A DNA stretch of 64,000 bases from positions 153,807-217,806 of the forward strand of contig NZ_JAGIZA010000009.1 in NCBI RefSeq assembly GCF_017813365.1, written 5' to 3'. Each line of letters begins with the position of its first letter. The stretch's first letter is position 1. Below, one piece after another: positions 36,970 through 46,360 of this stretch. The position numbers were made by a program, and so were the translations under genes. Source of the DNA: Roseomonas indoligenes. Its GTDB lineage: Bacteria; Pseudomonadota; Alphaproteobacteria; Acetobacterales; Acetobacteraceae. The notes under the pieces were generated by a model. It ran no database searches and had not been told where the DNA came from. It saw only the letters and a program-made list of their open reading frames with translations.

Positions 36970-37617
36970 TCAGGGCTTGCGGCTGAGGAGGAAGAGGGCC
37001 TGCTCCCCGAAAAGGTTGGCCAGGCGCAGGCTCTCGCGCCAGGGCGCACGCAGGCCGTGCTCGTCCACGGCCAGCCAGCCATCCACCCGGTAGCCGTCCT
37101 GCTCACACAGGGCGACGAAGTCCAGGATGGTGCAGGGGTGGATGTTCGGCGTCTCGTACCAGGCGCGGTTCCAGGTATCCGTATCCGGCATCCGGCCGGT
37201 CCAGAGGAGGCGCCAGCGCATCTGCCAGTGGCCGAAATTCGGGAAGGAGACGACCGCGTGGGTGCCGATGCGGAGCATCTGGCGCAGCACCTCGCGCGGG
37301 CGCTCCACGGCCTGGAGGGTGCGGGAGAGGACGACGTAGTCGAAGGCGTCGTCCGGGTAGTGGGCCAGGTCGGCGTCCGCGTCGCCGTGGATCACGGCAA
37401 GGCCAGCGGCCACGGCCTGGGTCGCCTGCTGCATGTCGATCTCGATGCCGCGGGCATCGGCGCGCTTTTCCTGCGTCAGATGCCCGATCAGAGCGCCGTC
37501 GCCGCAGCCGATGTCGAGCACGCGGGCGCCGTCCGGGATCATCTCCGCGATCAGGCGGAGGTCCAGGCGCATGTTCTTGGCGACGTACTGGATGGGCTCG
37601 CGCGGCTTCATCCCCAT
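36970..37617 (-). CDS. metW: MetW methyltransferase-like protein
   Basis: A 215-residue class I SAM-methyltransferase-fold protein: LRLIAEMIPDGARVLDIGCGDGALIGHL is the SAM loop; GIEIDMQQATQAVAAGLAVIHGDAD, FDYVVLSRTLQAVERP, and VVSFPNFGHWQMRWRLLWTGRMP are MetW family marks. MetW is required with MetX for methionine synthesis in several bacteria. Start ATG 37617 (36970-37617), five bases past the metX stop; ATG 37611 is an alternative. Pair metX-metW is the standard arrangement. Confidence 0.93.
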   Translation of the reverse strand: MGMKPREPIQYVAKNMRLDLRLIAEMIPDGARVLDIGCGDGALIGHLTQEKRADARGIEIDMQQATQAVAAGLAVIHGDADADLAHYPDDAFDYVVLSRTLQAVERPREVLRQMLRIGTHAVVSFPNFGHWQMRWRLLWTGRMPDTDTWNRAWYETPNIHPCTILDFVALCEQDGYRVDGWLAVDEHGLRAPWRESLRLANLFGEQALFLLSRKP

Positions 37618-37622
37618 GATGG

Positions 37623-38777
37623 TCAGACCCCGACCGCATCGGCGGAGCCGGAGAGAAAGCCGCCGAGCGCGGCGTGGAACTCCGGCTCGTCCAGCAGGAA
37701 GGCGTCGTGGCCCTTGTCGGATTCCAGCTCGATGAAGGAGACGCGGGCGGCGGCGCGGGTCAGGGCGCGGGTGATGGCCCGGCTCTCCGCCGTTGGAAAG
37801 AGCCAGTCCGAGGAGAAGGAGGCGACGAGGAAGCGCGTCGGCGTGCCGTGGAAGGCGCGGGAGAGGTCGCCCCCGTGATCCGCCGCCAGATCGAAGTAGT
37901 CCATGGCGCGGGTGATCGTGAGGTAGGAGTTGGCGTCGAAGCGCCGGATGAAGGTGCTGCCCTGGTGGCGCAGGTAGCTCTCCACCGCGAAGACGTCCTC
38001 CAGGAAGGTCAGGGCCTTCGCGCCCTGCAGACGGCGACCGAACTTCCGGGTCAGCGCGCTCTCCGACAGGTAGGTGATGTGGGCGACCATGCGCGCCACC
38101 GAGAGGCCCTGGGCGGGGATCCGCCCCTCCCGCCAGTAGGCGCCGTGGCAGAAGTCCGGGTCGGCGTGGATGGCGGCGCGCCCGACCTCGTGGAAGGCGA
38201 TGTTCTGGGCGGAATGGTGGGCGGCGGTGGCGATGGGGGCGCAGGCGAAGACGCTGCGGGGGTAGAGCGCCGCCCATTGCAGTGCCTGCATGCCCCCCAT
38301 GGAGCCGCCGATCACGGCCAGCAGCCGCTCGATCCCCAGGTGCTCCACCAGCTTCTTCTGGGCCCGCACCATGTCGGCGATGGTGACGGTGGGGAAATCG
38401 GTGCCCCAGGGGCGGCCGAGGCCCCGGCCCTCCGCGTCCGTCATCTCCTCCCGCGGGCCGGTGCTGCCCATGCAGCCGCCCAGGACATTGGCGCAGATGA
38501 CGAAGTAGCGGTCGGTGTCGATCGGCTTGCCCGGGCCCACGATGGTGGACCACCAGCCCGGCTTGCCCGTCACCGGCTGGGTTTCTGCCAGATACTGGTC
38601 CCCGGTGAGGGCGTGGCAAACGAGGATGGCGTTGCTGCGCGCCTCGTTCAGAGTGCCGTAGGTGCGATAGGCCACCGCCATGGGCGCCAGCATCACCCCG
38701 CTGTCGAGCGCCAGCCCCTCGGGGAAGACGACCCGCTGGTGATCCACGTCCGGCAGAGTGGTTGCAGCCTCGCTCAT
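37623..38777 (-). CDS. metX: Homoserine O-acyltransferase MetX
   Basis: A 384-residue alpha/beta hydrolase fold enzyme making O-acetyl- (or O-succinyl-) homoserine, the first step of methionine synthesis. ATG 38777 begins [10 protein letters not shown]; a TTG reading adds 12 residues and is unlikely. Marks: [63 protein letters not shown], nucleophile S159 in [10 protein letters not shown], and FSSDWLFP and DKGHDAFLL for the Asp and His. A strong terminator hairpin stands just upstream, ending the adjacent ABC gene. Confidence 0.95.
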   Translation of the reverse strand: MSEAATTLPDVDHQRVVFPEGLALDSGVMLAPMAVAYRTYGTLNEARSNAILVCHALTGDQYLAETQPVTGKPGWWSTIVGPGKPIDTDRYFVICANVLGGCMGSTGPREEMTDAEGRGLGRPWGTDFPTVTIADMVRAQKKLVEHLGIERLLAVIGGSMGGMQALQWAALYPRSVFACAPIATAAHHSAQNIAFHEVGRAAIHADPDFCHGAYWREGRIPAQGLSVARMVAHITYLSESALTRKFGRRLQGAKALTFLEDVFAVESYLRHQGSTFIRRFDANSYLTITRAMDYFDLAADHGGDLSRAFHGTPTRFLVASFSSDWLFPTAESRAITRALTRAAARVSFIELESDKGHDAFLLDEPEFHAALGGFLSGSADAVGV

Positions 38778-38815
38778 ACCGGGAGGATTAGGAGTGCCGT
38801 CGCGGAACGGCAAGG

Positions 38816-38850
38816 CGGCGCCGGGGGAGGCAGCCCTTCCCCCGGCGCCG
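38816..38850 (-). terminator. Strong hairpin after the ABC binding-protein gene
   Basis: Near-perfect 15-bp stem (38816-38830 with 38835-38850, one bulged base, loop CAGC) seven bases past the stop of the binding-protein gene and ahead of metX. There is no long T-run on the minus strand, so it may be a processing or Rho-associated structure rather than a classic terminator. Confidence 0.5.
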
Positions 38851-38857
38851 GGCCGGG

Positions 38858-40441
38858 CTACTGGCCCACCCGCACGTAGCGCAGCGGGAAGTAGTTGTCC
38901 GCCATCTGCTGCAAGGTGATGTTGCTGCGCGCCGCCCAGACCACGACCTGCTGGTGCAGGGGGATATGGCCCACTTGGTCGGCGTGGAGCTTCATCGCCT
39001 CGTCGATCATCTGCTGGCGCTTGGCGGAGTCGGTCTCCACCGCGATCGCGTCCGTCAGCTCGTCGAAGCGGGGGTTGCTCCAGCCGCCGGAGTTGAACAC
39101 GCCGCGCTGCCCCTGGCGGGAGGCCATGATGTTGTAGAGCGTGTTGTGGGCGTCGTAGGTCGTCGGCGTCCAGCCCAGCATGTAGAAGCTGGTGTTGTAG
39201 CGGGGCGCCAGGATCTCCGCGAAGTAGCGGGCGCGGGTCTGGGCGGCGAGGTTCACCTTCACGCCGATGCGCGCCAGCATGGAGACGACGGCGGTGCAGA
39301 TCGCCTCGTCGTTCACGTAGCGGTCGTTCGGGCAGTCCAGCGTCACACCGAAGCCGTTGGGGTAGCCGGCTTCCGCCAGCAGGGCCTTGGCGCGGTTGAT
39401 GTCCGGGCGCACCAGGCGGTCCGCCGCCTCGGTGAAGCCGTTCACGCCCGGGCCGATCATCAGGTTCGTCGGGCGGGACTGGTTGCGCATGATGCGCGAC
39501 TTGATCGCCTCCTGGTCGATGGCGAGCTGGAAGGCCTGGCGCACCCGCAGGTCCCGGAAGGGGTTCCGTCCCCGCACATCGGACTTCAGCAGCTCGTCCC
39601 GGGCCTGGTCGAAGCCGAGGAAGACGGTGCGGAGCTCCGCCTGCTGGTGGATCCGCACGTTCGGCGCGCGGGAAAGCCGCTCCGTATCCTGCGGCGGCAC
39701 GGTGTAGATCATGTCCACCTCGCCGGAGAGCAGGGCGGCGACCCGGGTGGCGTCATTGCCGATGACGTTGAACACCACCTCGTCCAGGTTGTGCTCCGGC
39801 TTGTCCCACCAGTTCGGGTTCGGGCGCAGCACCGTGCGGCGGTCGGGCTCGCGGCTGGCCAGCATGAAGGGGCCGGTGCCGTTGGCGTTGCGGGTAGCGA
39901 AGTTCTCCTGGCCCGTCGTCAGGTCCACGGCCTGGGTGGCGTTGTTCGCCTCCGCCCACTTCTTGGACATGATGGCCCAGGTGGTGATCTCCTCCAGGAA
40001 AATCGGATCCGGGGCCTTCGTCTCGAACTCGACGGTGAAGTCGTCGATCTTTCGCACCTCCTTCACGGAGGAGAGCACGGAGGTGAGGTTGGAGCCCTGG
40101 GCCTGCACGCGCTGTGCGCTGAACACCACGTCATCCGCCGTGAAGGGCGTGCCGTCGTGGAACTTCACGCCCTGGCGGAGATTCAGACGCCACACGGTCG
40201 GCGAGGGCTGGGTCCAGGAGGTCGCCAGCGCCGGCTCCACCTTCAGCTCGCGGTTCCGCCGCACCAGCGGCTCGTAAATGTTGTGCGTGAAGGTGAGGAG
40301 GAAGGTCTCGTTCCGCGCGTAGGGGTCCATGGAATTGACGTCGCCGTCATTCGCCCAGCGGAAGGTCGCCGCCTCGGCCCCGAAACCGAAGCCCATGCCA
40401 AGCGCCAGCGCCGCGGCGCCGGCCAGGAGAAGTCGTCGCAT
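38858..40441 (-). CDS. ABC transporter substrate-binding protein, peptide/nickel family 5
   Basis: A 527-residue periplasmic binding protein (SBP_bac_5). Signal peptide [23 protein letters not shown], then [66 protein letters not shown] and [21 protein letters not shown], all family marks. Likely ligands are di- or oligopeptides, but related proteins carry other solutes. No permease or ATPase gene is adjacent: upstream is the ATP synthase operon. Followed by a strong terminator hairpin. Confidence 0.88.
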   Translation of the reverse strand: MRRLLLAGAAALALGMGFGFGAEAATFRWANDGDVNSMDPYARNETFLLTFTHNIYEPLVRRNRELKVEPALATSWTQPSPTVWRLNLRQGVKFHDGTPFTADDVVFSAQRVQAQGSNLTSVLSSVKEVRKIDDFTVEFETKAPDPIFLEEITTWAIMSKKWAEANNATQAVDLTTGQENFATRNANGTGPFMLASREPDRRTVLRPNPNWWDKPEHNLDEVVFNVIGNDATRVAALLSGEVDMIYTVPPQDTERLSRAPNVRIHQQAELRTVFLGFDQARDELLKSDVRGRNPFRDLRVRQAFQLAIDQEAIKSRIMRNQSRPTNLMIGPGVNGFTEAADRLVRPDINRAKALLAEAGYPNGFGVTLDCPNDRYVNDEAICTAVVSMLARIGVKVNLAAQTRARYFAEILAPRYNTSFYMLGWTPTTYDAHNTLYNIMASRQGQRGVFNSGGWSNPRFDELTDAIAVETDSAKRQQMIDEAMKLHADQVGHIPLHQQVVVWAARSNITLQQMADNYFPLRYVRVGQ

Positions 40442-40545
40442 CCCATTTGCTCCCCGTTGGATTCTGGCGGGGAGGCTAGGCGGGCGGCGCGGAAATGGGA
40501 ACGGGTGACGCGTTCGGAGATTCCCGGCCCAAAATCCCCGCGAGA

Positions 40546-40574
40546 GGGAGGGAGACGGGAATTCCCGCCCTCCC
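40546..40574. other. Inverted repeat between atpF and the binding-protein gene
   Basis: GGGAGGG (40546-40552) and CCCTCCC (40568-40574) flank a 12-bp palindrome CGGGAATTCCCG (40556-40567). The EcoRI-like GAATTC centre recalls the core of the terminal hairpin of the intergenic repeats, but the arms differ. It may mark the promoter or leader of the binding-protein gene. Confidence 0.3.
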
Positions 40575-40594
40575 TGGCCGGCCCGGAAACGCGA

Positions 40595-40616
40595 ACGGGG
40601 GCCTCTCGGCCCCCGT
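40595..40616 (-). terminator. Terminator hairpin of the ATP synthase Fo operon
   Basis: Perfect 9-bp stem ACGGGGGCC / GGCCCCCGT at 40595-40603 and 40608-40616, loop TCTC, 24 bases past the atpF stop. On the minus strand it is followed by CGTTTCC, a weak T-run. It likely ends the atpI-B-E-F'-F transcript. Confidence 0.55.
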
Positions 40617-40639
40617 AAAGCATTGGAAACCAGCCCGGA

Positions 40640-41146
40640 TCAGGCGGCGCGCAGGACCCGGGGCAGGTCGGAGACGGCCTTGTCGATCATGGCCGCGTCG
40701 CCCTCGGCCGTCAGCTTCTCGGCGATGACGGAGCGGGCGGCGCTGGCCGCGATCTCGGCCGCGGCCTGGCGCACCTCGGCCAGGGCGCTGGCCTCGGCGG
40801 CGGCGATGCGGTCCATCGCCATGCGCTCGCGGCGGGCGGCATTGGCCTCGGCCTCGGCGGTGGCGGCGGCGGCCACGCGGTCGGCCTCGGCGCGGGCGCG
40901 GGTCACCATCTCCTCGGCCTCGCGCAGGGCGGCGGTGCGGTCGGCCTCGGCCGCCTTGCGCATGGCCTCGGCCTCCTCACGGAGCTTCACGGCCTCGGCC
41001 AGCTCGGCGCGGACCTGGGCGCCGCGGGCGTCCAGGGCAGCGCCGGCCTTGGCCCACATCGTCCGGCCCAGCAGGAGCAGGAAGACGACGAAGGAGACGG
41101 CGACCCAGAACTTCGGGTCCAGCCAGAAATGCTCGTAGTGGTGCAT
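40640..41146 (-). CDS. atpF: ATP synthase Fo subunit b
   Basis: A 168-residue peripheral-stalk subunit. N-terminal membrane anchor (PKFWVAVSFVVFLLLLGRTMWAK) and a long Ala/Glu/Arg-rich helix that dimerises with b' and docks on F1. ATG 41146 overlaps the TGA of b' (TGATG), tying the two translations; GTG 41149 is possible. Last gene of the Fo operon; F1 genes are elsewhere, as usual in alphaproteobacteria. Confidence 0.93.
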   Translation of the reverse strand: MHHYEHFWLDPKFWVAVSFVVFLLLLGRTMWAKAGAALDARGAQVRAELAEAVKLREEAEAMRKAAEADRTAALREAEEMVTRARAEADRVAAAATAEAEANAARRERMAMDRIAAAEASALAEVRQAAAEIAASAARSVIAEKLTAEGDAAMIDKAVSDLPRVLRAA

Positions 41147-41910
41147 CACGCGGCTCCCATGTTCCGGGCGGCCAGTTCGCGGGCCACGGCCGCGTCCACC
41201 GCCGCCTTGTCGTCGATCCCGGCCAGGCGCTGCACCAGCGCGCCGGCGGCGTCGGCCGCGGCCTCGCGCAGGGCGCCCATGGCGGCGTCGCGGGCGGCGC
41301 CGATGCGGGTCTCGGCCTCGGTGATCTGGGCGTTCAGGCGCTCGGCCAGGGCCTCGCCCCGCTTCGCGGCATCGGCCTGGGCGGCCGCCGCGGCGGCGGC
41401 GATGGAGGCCTGGGCCTCGGCGCGGGCGCGGGCGGTGCTGTCGCGCTGCCCGGCCTCGGCGGCCTCGGCCCCGGCGCGGGCGTCACGCGCCGCGTCCAGG
41501 TCGGCGGCGATGCGGTTGCGCCGGGTCTCCAGCACCTCCGCCACCGGCGGCAGAAGATAATGGGCGGCCAGGAAGACCAGCAGCCCGAAGATGACGAAGA
41601 GCCAGATCACCTGCGCGATCGTCAGGGGATTGGCGAAATCCAGCTGGGGCATGCCGCCGGCATCGGCGGCCTCGCGGGCGGCGTGCTGGTACTCGGCCGC
41701 CGTGCGGTTCGCCTCCAGCACCGCGCGGGCGCGGTCGCTGTCCGCCTGCACGGGGACGCTCTCGCCCTGCTGACCCGGAAGGGGGGCGTTGGTCTGCACC
41801 CTGCCGGTCGGCGCGGGGGCCGTGACGTGCTGGGCCGAGGCGGGAGCCTGCGAGAGGAGCAGGGCCAGGGCGCAGGCCGTCCAGAACGGGGCGAGCGGGA
41901 GGCGGGTCAT
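41146..41910 (-). CDS. atpG: ATP synthase Fo subunit b' with N-terminal extension
   Basis: A 254-residue b' subunit, much longer than the usual 160-190. The extra N-terminus (about 85 residues) starts with a classic signal peptide (LALLLSQAPASAQ) and a Gln/Ala/Pro-rich segment, before the true b' membrane helix (TIAQVIWLFVIFGLLVFLAAHYLLPP, residues about 97-122) and the stalk helix (VLETRRNRIAADLDAARDA). If the signal is cleaved the extension would lie outside the membrane. The symbol follows alphaproteobacterial use; atpF' is an alternative. Confidence 0.9.
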   Translation of the reverse strand: MTRLPLAPFWTACALALLLSQAPASAQHVTAPAPTGRVQTNAPLPGQQGESVPVQADSDRARAVLEANRTAAEYQHAAREAADAGGMPQLDFANPLTIAQVIWLFVIFGLLVFLAAHYLLPPVAEVLETRRNRIAADLDAARDARAGAEAAEAGQRDSTARARAEAQASIAAAAAAAQADAAKRGEALAERLNAQITEAETRIGAARDAAMGALREAAADAAGALVQRLAGIDDKAAVDAAVARELAARNMGAA

Positions 41911-41971
41911 GCGGTCTCCGTTCCGCGGCGGACGGCCGGGGGCGTTCCCCCGGCCGCTCCGCGGACGCCGA

Positions 41972-42211
41972 TCAGGCGAAGAGGATGAGGAAGGCGATCA
42001 GCAGCGCGAAGAGCGCCACCGCCTCCGTCAGGGCGAAGCCCAGGATGCCGATCGGGAACACCGCGTCGCGGGCCGACGGGTTGCGGGCAACGCTGGTGAT
42101 CAGCGAGGAGAAGATGTTGCCGATGCCGAGGCCGACGCCGAAGAGCGCGATCACGGCGAGGCCGGCACCGAGCGCCTTGTAGGCACCGAGATAAGCGGCG
42201 GGGTCGTTCAT
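41972..42211 (-). CDS. atpE: ATP synthase Fo subunit c
   Basis: A 79-residue proteolipid with two membrane helices. The proton-carrying residue is E63 in [14 protein letters not shown]; the polar loop is RNPSARD. The first helix has the GxGxGxG pack (GVGLGIGN). Upstream is atpB, downstream b'. AAGGAAAGAC precedes the ATG on this strand. Confidence 0.96.
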   Translation of the reverse strand: MNDPAAYLGAYKALGAGLAVIALFGVGLGIGNIFSSLITSVARNPSARDAVFPIGILGFALTEAVALFALLIAFLILFA

Positions 42212-42270
42212 CGAAGTGTCTTTCCTTGCTTGGAAAAGGGGACGTCCGGCACGTCTTGGTGCCCTGCCTT

Positions 42271-43026
42271 TTAGTGCAGGTGCACCGCGTCGTGCAGGTA
42301 GATGCTGGTGAGGATCGCGAAGACGTAGGCCTGAAGGAAGGCAACGAGGATCTCGAAGCCGATCAGGGCCACGTTCACCGCGAGCGGCAGGGCGGCGCCG
42401 AAGATGCCGACGGCGCCCAGCGAGCCGATCAGCACGATGAAGGTCGCGAAGACCTTCAGCATCACGTGTCCCGCGACCATGTTCGCGAAGAGACGGATGG
42501 AGAGGGAGACGGGCCGGGAGATGTAGGACACCACCTCGACCGGAATGATGATGGGGGCCAGCCACAGGGGCGCGCCCTCCGGGAAGAAGTAGCCGAAGAA
42601 CTTCCGCCCGTGCAGCGCCAGCGCCACCACCGTCGTCACCAGGAAGACCAGGATAGCCAGCCCGAAGGTGACGGCGATGTGGGAGGTGTAGGTGAAGGCG
42701 TAGGGCAGAAGGCCCAGCATGTTGCCGAAGAGGACGAACATGAAGAGCGCGAAGACGAAGGGAAAGTAGCGGCGCCCCTCATGCCCGACCTGGCCGACCA
42801 CCACGCCTTCCACGAACTCGTAGAGCATCTCCGCCGCGGACTGCAGCCGGCCCGGGATGATCGCCCGGTGGCGCATGCCGTAGACGAAGAGAAGGGTAAT
42901 GAGGCCCACGGCCAGCAGCATGTGCGCGTTGGACTGGGAGAAGCCCACGGCGCGGCCGATGGGCCCGAGGACAGGCACCAGCTCGAACTGGCTCAGCGCG
43001 TCGATCGTCTTGCCTTCGGCGGCCAC
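42271..43026 (-). CDS. atpB: ATP synthase Fo subunit a
   Basis: A 251-residue membrane subunit forming the proton half-channels. Starts at GTG 43026 (AGGGA about 12 bases upstream). Key Arg in [17 protein letters not shown] (the stator Arg), [18 protein letters not shown], and the conserved [18 protein letters not shown] end. Full length. Second gene of the Fo operon. Confidence 0.95.
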   Translation of the reverse strand: MAAEGKTIDALSQFELVPVLGPIGRAVGFSQSNAHMLLAVGLITLLFVYGMRHRAIIPGRLQSAAEMLYEFVEGVVVGQVGHEGRRYFPFVFALFMFVLFGNMLGLLPYAFTYTSHIAVTFGLAILVFLVTTVVALALHGRKFFGYFFPEGAPLWLAPIIIPVEVVSYISRPVSLSIRLFANMVAGHVMLKVFATFIVLIGSLGAVGIFGAALPLAVNVALIGFEILVAFLQAYVFAILTSIYLHDAVHLH

Positions 43027-43041
43027 GTCTTGGTCCCTGTT

Positions 43042-43341
43042 CTACGGTCCGGCTTCCGGGCGGGGCTTGAACAAGCGGTAGAGGTTCAGCACCCCGGCGG
43101 CGCCGCCCACGAAGAAGAAGACGAGGAAGAGCCAGGGGAAGGTCCCGAGCCAGCGATCCAGGCCGAAGCCCAGCGCCGCGCCCACGACCAGCGCCGATAC
43201 CACCTCGACCCCCGCGCGGAAGCCAATTCCCCACGGGCCCGTCGGCAGGCCGCCCTCATCCCCTGTTCGGGGCTTTGGATCCAGGCCCTGGCGGGTCCTG
43301 GCCTGCCGCAGCCGGTCGTCGAAGCCGTCCCGGTTTTCCAC
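43042..43341 (-). CDS. atpI: ATP synthase assembly protein AtpI/AtpZ
   Basis: A 99-residue protein with two membrane helices (FRAGVEVVSALVVGAALGFGLDRW and WLFLVFFFVGGAAGVLNLYRLF). Starts at GTG 43341 with GGAGGAGG five bases upstream; a reading from 43398 adds 19 unlikely residues. AtpI helps assemble the c-ring and may carry Mg2+. Head of the Fo operon. Confidence 0.88.
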   Translation of the reverse strand: MENRDGFDDRLRQARTRQGLDPKPRTGDEGGLPTGPWGIGFRAGVEVVSALVVGAALGFGLDRWLGTFPWLFLVFFFVGGAAGVLNLYRLFKPRPEAGP

Positions 43342-43506
43342 TCTGCCTCCTCCGCGGTTGTCCCCCGGAAGGCAGGGGGTCCCTAAATTGGCGTCCATGT
43401 GAAGTCAAGCCGGCGCGGGCCCGCAACGGGTGCTTAACAGCCGCTTCCCGCGCGCTGTTGCACCATGCCGCCACCGGGCGCCACCCGGGGCCGCGCCACG
43501 CCCGGC

Positions 43507-45375
43507 CTACGCGCCGATGAACCCGCCGGACTGCCGCGCCCAGAGCCGGGCATAGGGGCCGCCCCGGGCCAGCAGCGCCTCGTGCGGGCCGCTCTCGACG
43601 ATCCGCCCCTCCTCCAGCACCACCAGCCGGTCCAGCTGCGCCAGGGTGGAAAGGCGGTGGGCGATGGCGATCACGGTCTTGCCCTCCATGAGGGAGGTGA
43701 GCCCCTCCTGGATCGCCGCCTCCACCTCCGAATCGAGGGCGCTCGTCGCCTCGTCCAGCACGAGGATCGGGGCGTCCTTCAGCAGCACGCGGGCGATGGC
43801 CACGCGCTGGCGCTGGCCGCCGGAGAGCTTCACGCCCCGCTCCCCCGCATGGGCCTCGTAGCCGGTGCGCCCCCGCCAGTCCGACAGGGTGCGGATGAAG
43901 CCGTCCGCCTCCGCCCGGCGGGCGGCGGCCACCACCTCCTCGTCGGTCGCCTCCGGGCGGCCGAATCGGATGTTGTCGCCGATGGAACGGTGCAGCAGCG
44001 CTGTGTCCTGGGTCACCATGCCGATGGCGCCGCGCAGGCTCTCCGCCGTCACGCCCGCGATGTCCTGCCCGTCGATCGTGATCCGCCCGGATTCCGGGTG
44101 GAAGAAGCGCAGCAGCAGGTTCACCGCCGTCGTCTTGCCGGCGCCGGAGCGGCCGACGAGGCCCACGCGCTCGCCAGGGCGGATGTCCAGGTCGAAGCCG
44201 TCCAGCACGGCGCGGTCCGCGCGGCCATAGCCGAAGCGCACCCCCTCGAACCGTATGGCGCCCCGGCGCACGGCCAGGGGCACGGCGCCGGGCGGGTCCG
44301 GCTCGGTGGGCGGGGCGGCGATGGTGCGGATGGATTCCTGCACCACCCCGATGCTCTCGAAGATGGCGCCGACGTTGAAGGCGACCCAACCCGAGATATT
44401 GGCCATCTGCCAGGCCATGGGCAGGGCGGTGGCGACCGTGGCCGCCGCGATCTCCCCGGCCATCCAGAGCCGGATGGAGAGCGCCGCCATGCCCACCAGC
44501 AGCCCCGCGTTGAGGGCGGAGAGGACGGCGGCGTTGAAGGTGATCTGCCGCATCTGCTGCTGGAAGGCGGCGGTGAGGCCCGTCACCCCCTCCGCCACGA
44601 AGGCATCCTCCCGCTCCGCGCGGGCGAAGAGCTTGATGGAGAGAATGTTGGTGTAGGCATCCACGATCCGGCCCGTCAGCAGGCTCCGCTGCTCCGAGGC
44701 GGCGCGGGAGCGGTCCCGCAGCCGGGGGACCACCATCCGCAGGAAGGCGGCGTAGGCGAGGAACCAGAGGAGGATCGGCAGCGCCAGGCGCCAGTCCGCC
44801 CCCGCCAGCCAGATCACGGCGGAGGAGCCGTAGACGAGGATGTACCAGACCGCCGTGACGGACTGCGTGACGGATTCCCGCAGCGCCGGCCCGGCCTGCA
44901 TCACCCGGTTGGCGATGCGCCCCGCGAAGTCCTCCTGGAAGAAGGGCCAGCCCTGGCGGGAGACGAGGCGGTGGGACTGCCAGCGGATGAGGCTGGTGAA
45001 GGCGGGGTTGATCGCCTGGTTAGCGACGAGATTCTGGGCGAGGATGGAGGCCGGGCGCAGCACCAGCATCACCACAGCCATGCCCGCGAGCCCCCACCCT
45101 GCCTCCGCCAGCAGCCGGTCCGGCGCATGGGCGCCGAGGAGGGCGACGAGGCGGCCGATGAAGACGGGGATGAGGCTGTCCAGCACCGCCACCACGAAGC
45201 CGGCGGCAAACAGGGCGGCCACCAGCGCCCGCGCCTGCCGGGCGAAGTGCCAGTAGAAGCCGAGCAGGGTGGCCGGCGGCGGCCCCTCCGGCACCGGCAC
45301 CCCGCCGATCCGCGCCGCCTTCACCCCGGGCGGCGCGACGGGGTCGAGGAAGGATTCGAAGGCGCGGAAGGGCAT
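43507..45375 (-). CDS. ABC exporter, fused membrane and ATPase domains
   Basis: A 622-residue half-transporter that works as a homodimer or heterodimer. Six N-terminal helices (residues about 30-340), then the ATPase: Walker A GRSGAGKTTAVNLLLRF, Q-loop MVTQDTALLHRSIGDNIRFG, signature LSGGQRQRVAIARVLL, Walker B ILVLDEATSALDSE. Class resembles lipid or multidrug exporters (MsbA/ATM1-like). Not linked to another ABC gene. A cytoplasmic N-tail with APPGVKAARIGGVPVPE is typical for the alphaproteobacterial group. Confidence 0.9.
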   Translation of the reverse strand: MPFRAFESFLDPVAPPGVKAARIGGVPVPEGPPPATLLGFYWHFARQARALVAALFAAGFVVAVLDSLIPVFIGRLVALLGAHAPDRLLAEAGWGLAGMAVVMLVLRPASILAQNLVANQAINPAFTSLIRWQSHRLVSRQGWPFFQEDFAGRIANRVMQAGPALRESVTQSVTAVWYILVYGSSAVIWLAGADWRLALPILLWFLAYAAFLRMVVPRLRDRSRAASEQRSLLTGRIVDAYTNILSIKLFARAEREDAFVAEGVTGLTAAFQQQMRQITFNAAVLSALNAGLLVGMAALSIRLWMAGEIAAATVATALPMAWQMANISGWVAFNVGAIFESIGVVQESIRTIAAPPTEPDPPGAVPLAVRRGAIRFEGVRFGYGRADRAVLDGFDLDIRPGERVGLVGRSGAGKTTAVNLLLRFFHPESGRITIDGQDIAGVTAESLRGAIGMVTQDTALLHRSIGDNIRFGRPEATDEEVVAAARRAEADGFIRTLSDWRGRTGYEAHAGERGVKLSGGQRQRVAIARVLLKDAPILVLDEATSALDSEVEAAIQEGLTSLMEGKTVIAIAHRLSTLAQLDRLVVLEEGRIVESGPHEALLARGGPYARLWARQSGGFIGA

Positions 45376-45445
45376 CGGCCCGATTTAGGCCCGCCCCGGG
45401 GGTGGCGATAGCCGCCCGCCCGTCACCAGCGGGCGAGGTCCGGCC

Positions 45446-46045
45446 TCAGGCCAGGAAGCGCAGGGCCACGAAGCCGGCCACGATCGCCAGCGCCGTGACG
45501 CCCGCGATGAGGTTCAGCCGCTTCTCGATGAAGACCCGCGCCGGCGGGCCGAAGCGCCGCAGCAGCCAGGCCAGCAGGAAGAAGCGCGCCCCGCGGGTGA
45601 TCACGCTGCAGACAAAGAACACGATCAGGGAGAAATGCGCCGCCCCCGCCGCGATGGTGACGACCTTGTAGGGGATGGGCGTCAGCCCCTTGATGAGGAT
45701 CACCGCCGCCCCCCAACGCTCGAACCAGCCCGTGAAGGTCGCCAGGGCGTCCGCATGGCCGTAGGCCGCGAGGACCGGCTGGGCCACCGCCTCGAACAGG
45801 AAGGCGCCGATGAAGTAGCCGAGCAGCCCGCCCAGCACGGAGGCGATGGTGCAGATCAGGGCGTAGCGATAGGCCCGGTCCGGCCGCGCCAGGCACATGG
45901 GGATGAGCATGGCGTCCGGCGGGATCGGAAAGAAGCTGCTCTCCGCGAAGGAGACCACGCCCAGCCATGTCGGCGCCCGGGGATGGGCGGACAGGGCGAT
46001 GATCCGATCGTACAGGGCGCGCAACATGGGGCGGGGGCTTCCCAT
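45446..46045 (-). CDS. DedA/YqaA-family membrane protein
   Basis: A 199-residue protein with four membrane helices and re-entrant segments. Family marks: SFAESSFFPIPPDAMLIPMCLARPDRAYRYALICTIASVLGGLLGYFIG and ILIKGLTPIPYKVVTIAAGAA. YqaA-type DedA proteins are linked to membrane lipid transport and pH homeostasis. The start ATG 46045 precedes a second ATG at 46027; both are possible. Confidence 0.85.
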   Translation of the reverse strand: MGSPRPMLRALYDRIIALSAHPRAPTWLGVVSFAESSFFPIPPDAMLIPMCLARPDRAYRYALICTIASVLGGLLGYFIGAFLFEAVAQPVLAAYGHADALATFTGWFERWGAAVILIKGLTPIPYKVVTIAAGAAHFSLIVFFVCSVITRGARFFLLAWLLRRFGPPARVFIEKRLNLIAGVTALAIVAGFVALRFLA

Positions 46046-46082
46046 GGCGCGGGGTCCGGCACAAGGGCGGGCTCGTTGCCCC

Positions 46083-46347
46083 GAGGGAGGCCCTGCAGCC
46101 TCCGGCGTCCGAGGCAGTGCCTCGAATCCCGTGGGACCGTCCGCCAGAAGGCTGGTTGGACCAGCATCGGACTGCCGTGGCCGCGATGACCGCCGGCGGC
46201 GCCGGCGCCCTCGGGGCCCGGACCGCCGTGTCAGCTGCCCGGGGTCATCGCCCTCGGGCGTGCCGCCGGCGCCGCATCCCGCGGCAGCCCCGAAGAAAAA
46301 AGATGGGAGTTCCAGGGGGAAGAATTCCTTCTTCCCCCTGGGGTCAC
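46083..46347 (+). repeat. Intergenic structured repeat, copy 9 (subfamily II)
   Basis: Forward, with its terminal hairpin ending 14 bases before the secB 3' end. Marks: GAGGCA-G-TGCCTC 46111-46123; TGGTTGGACCAGC near 46148; a GCCCGGGGTC-ATC-GCCCTCGGGC stem 46237-46259, imperfect; a CCGCGGCAGCCCCGAAGAA linker; terminal CCAGGGGGAAGAA, loop TTCC, 46312-46324 / 46329-46341, perfect. The arms match copy 7 in type (CCAGGGGG) rather than copy 1 (CCGGGGAG). Confidence 0.8.
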
Positions 46348-46360
46348 CAAGACCGCCCGA

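Noticed and set aside
38778..38857. SAM riboswitch upstream of metX
   Set aside because: The 80 bases hold only the strong hairpin that ends the upstream gene; no SAM-I or SAM-II-like motif is seen.
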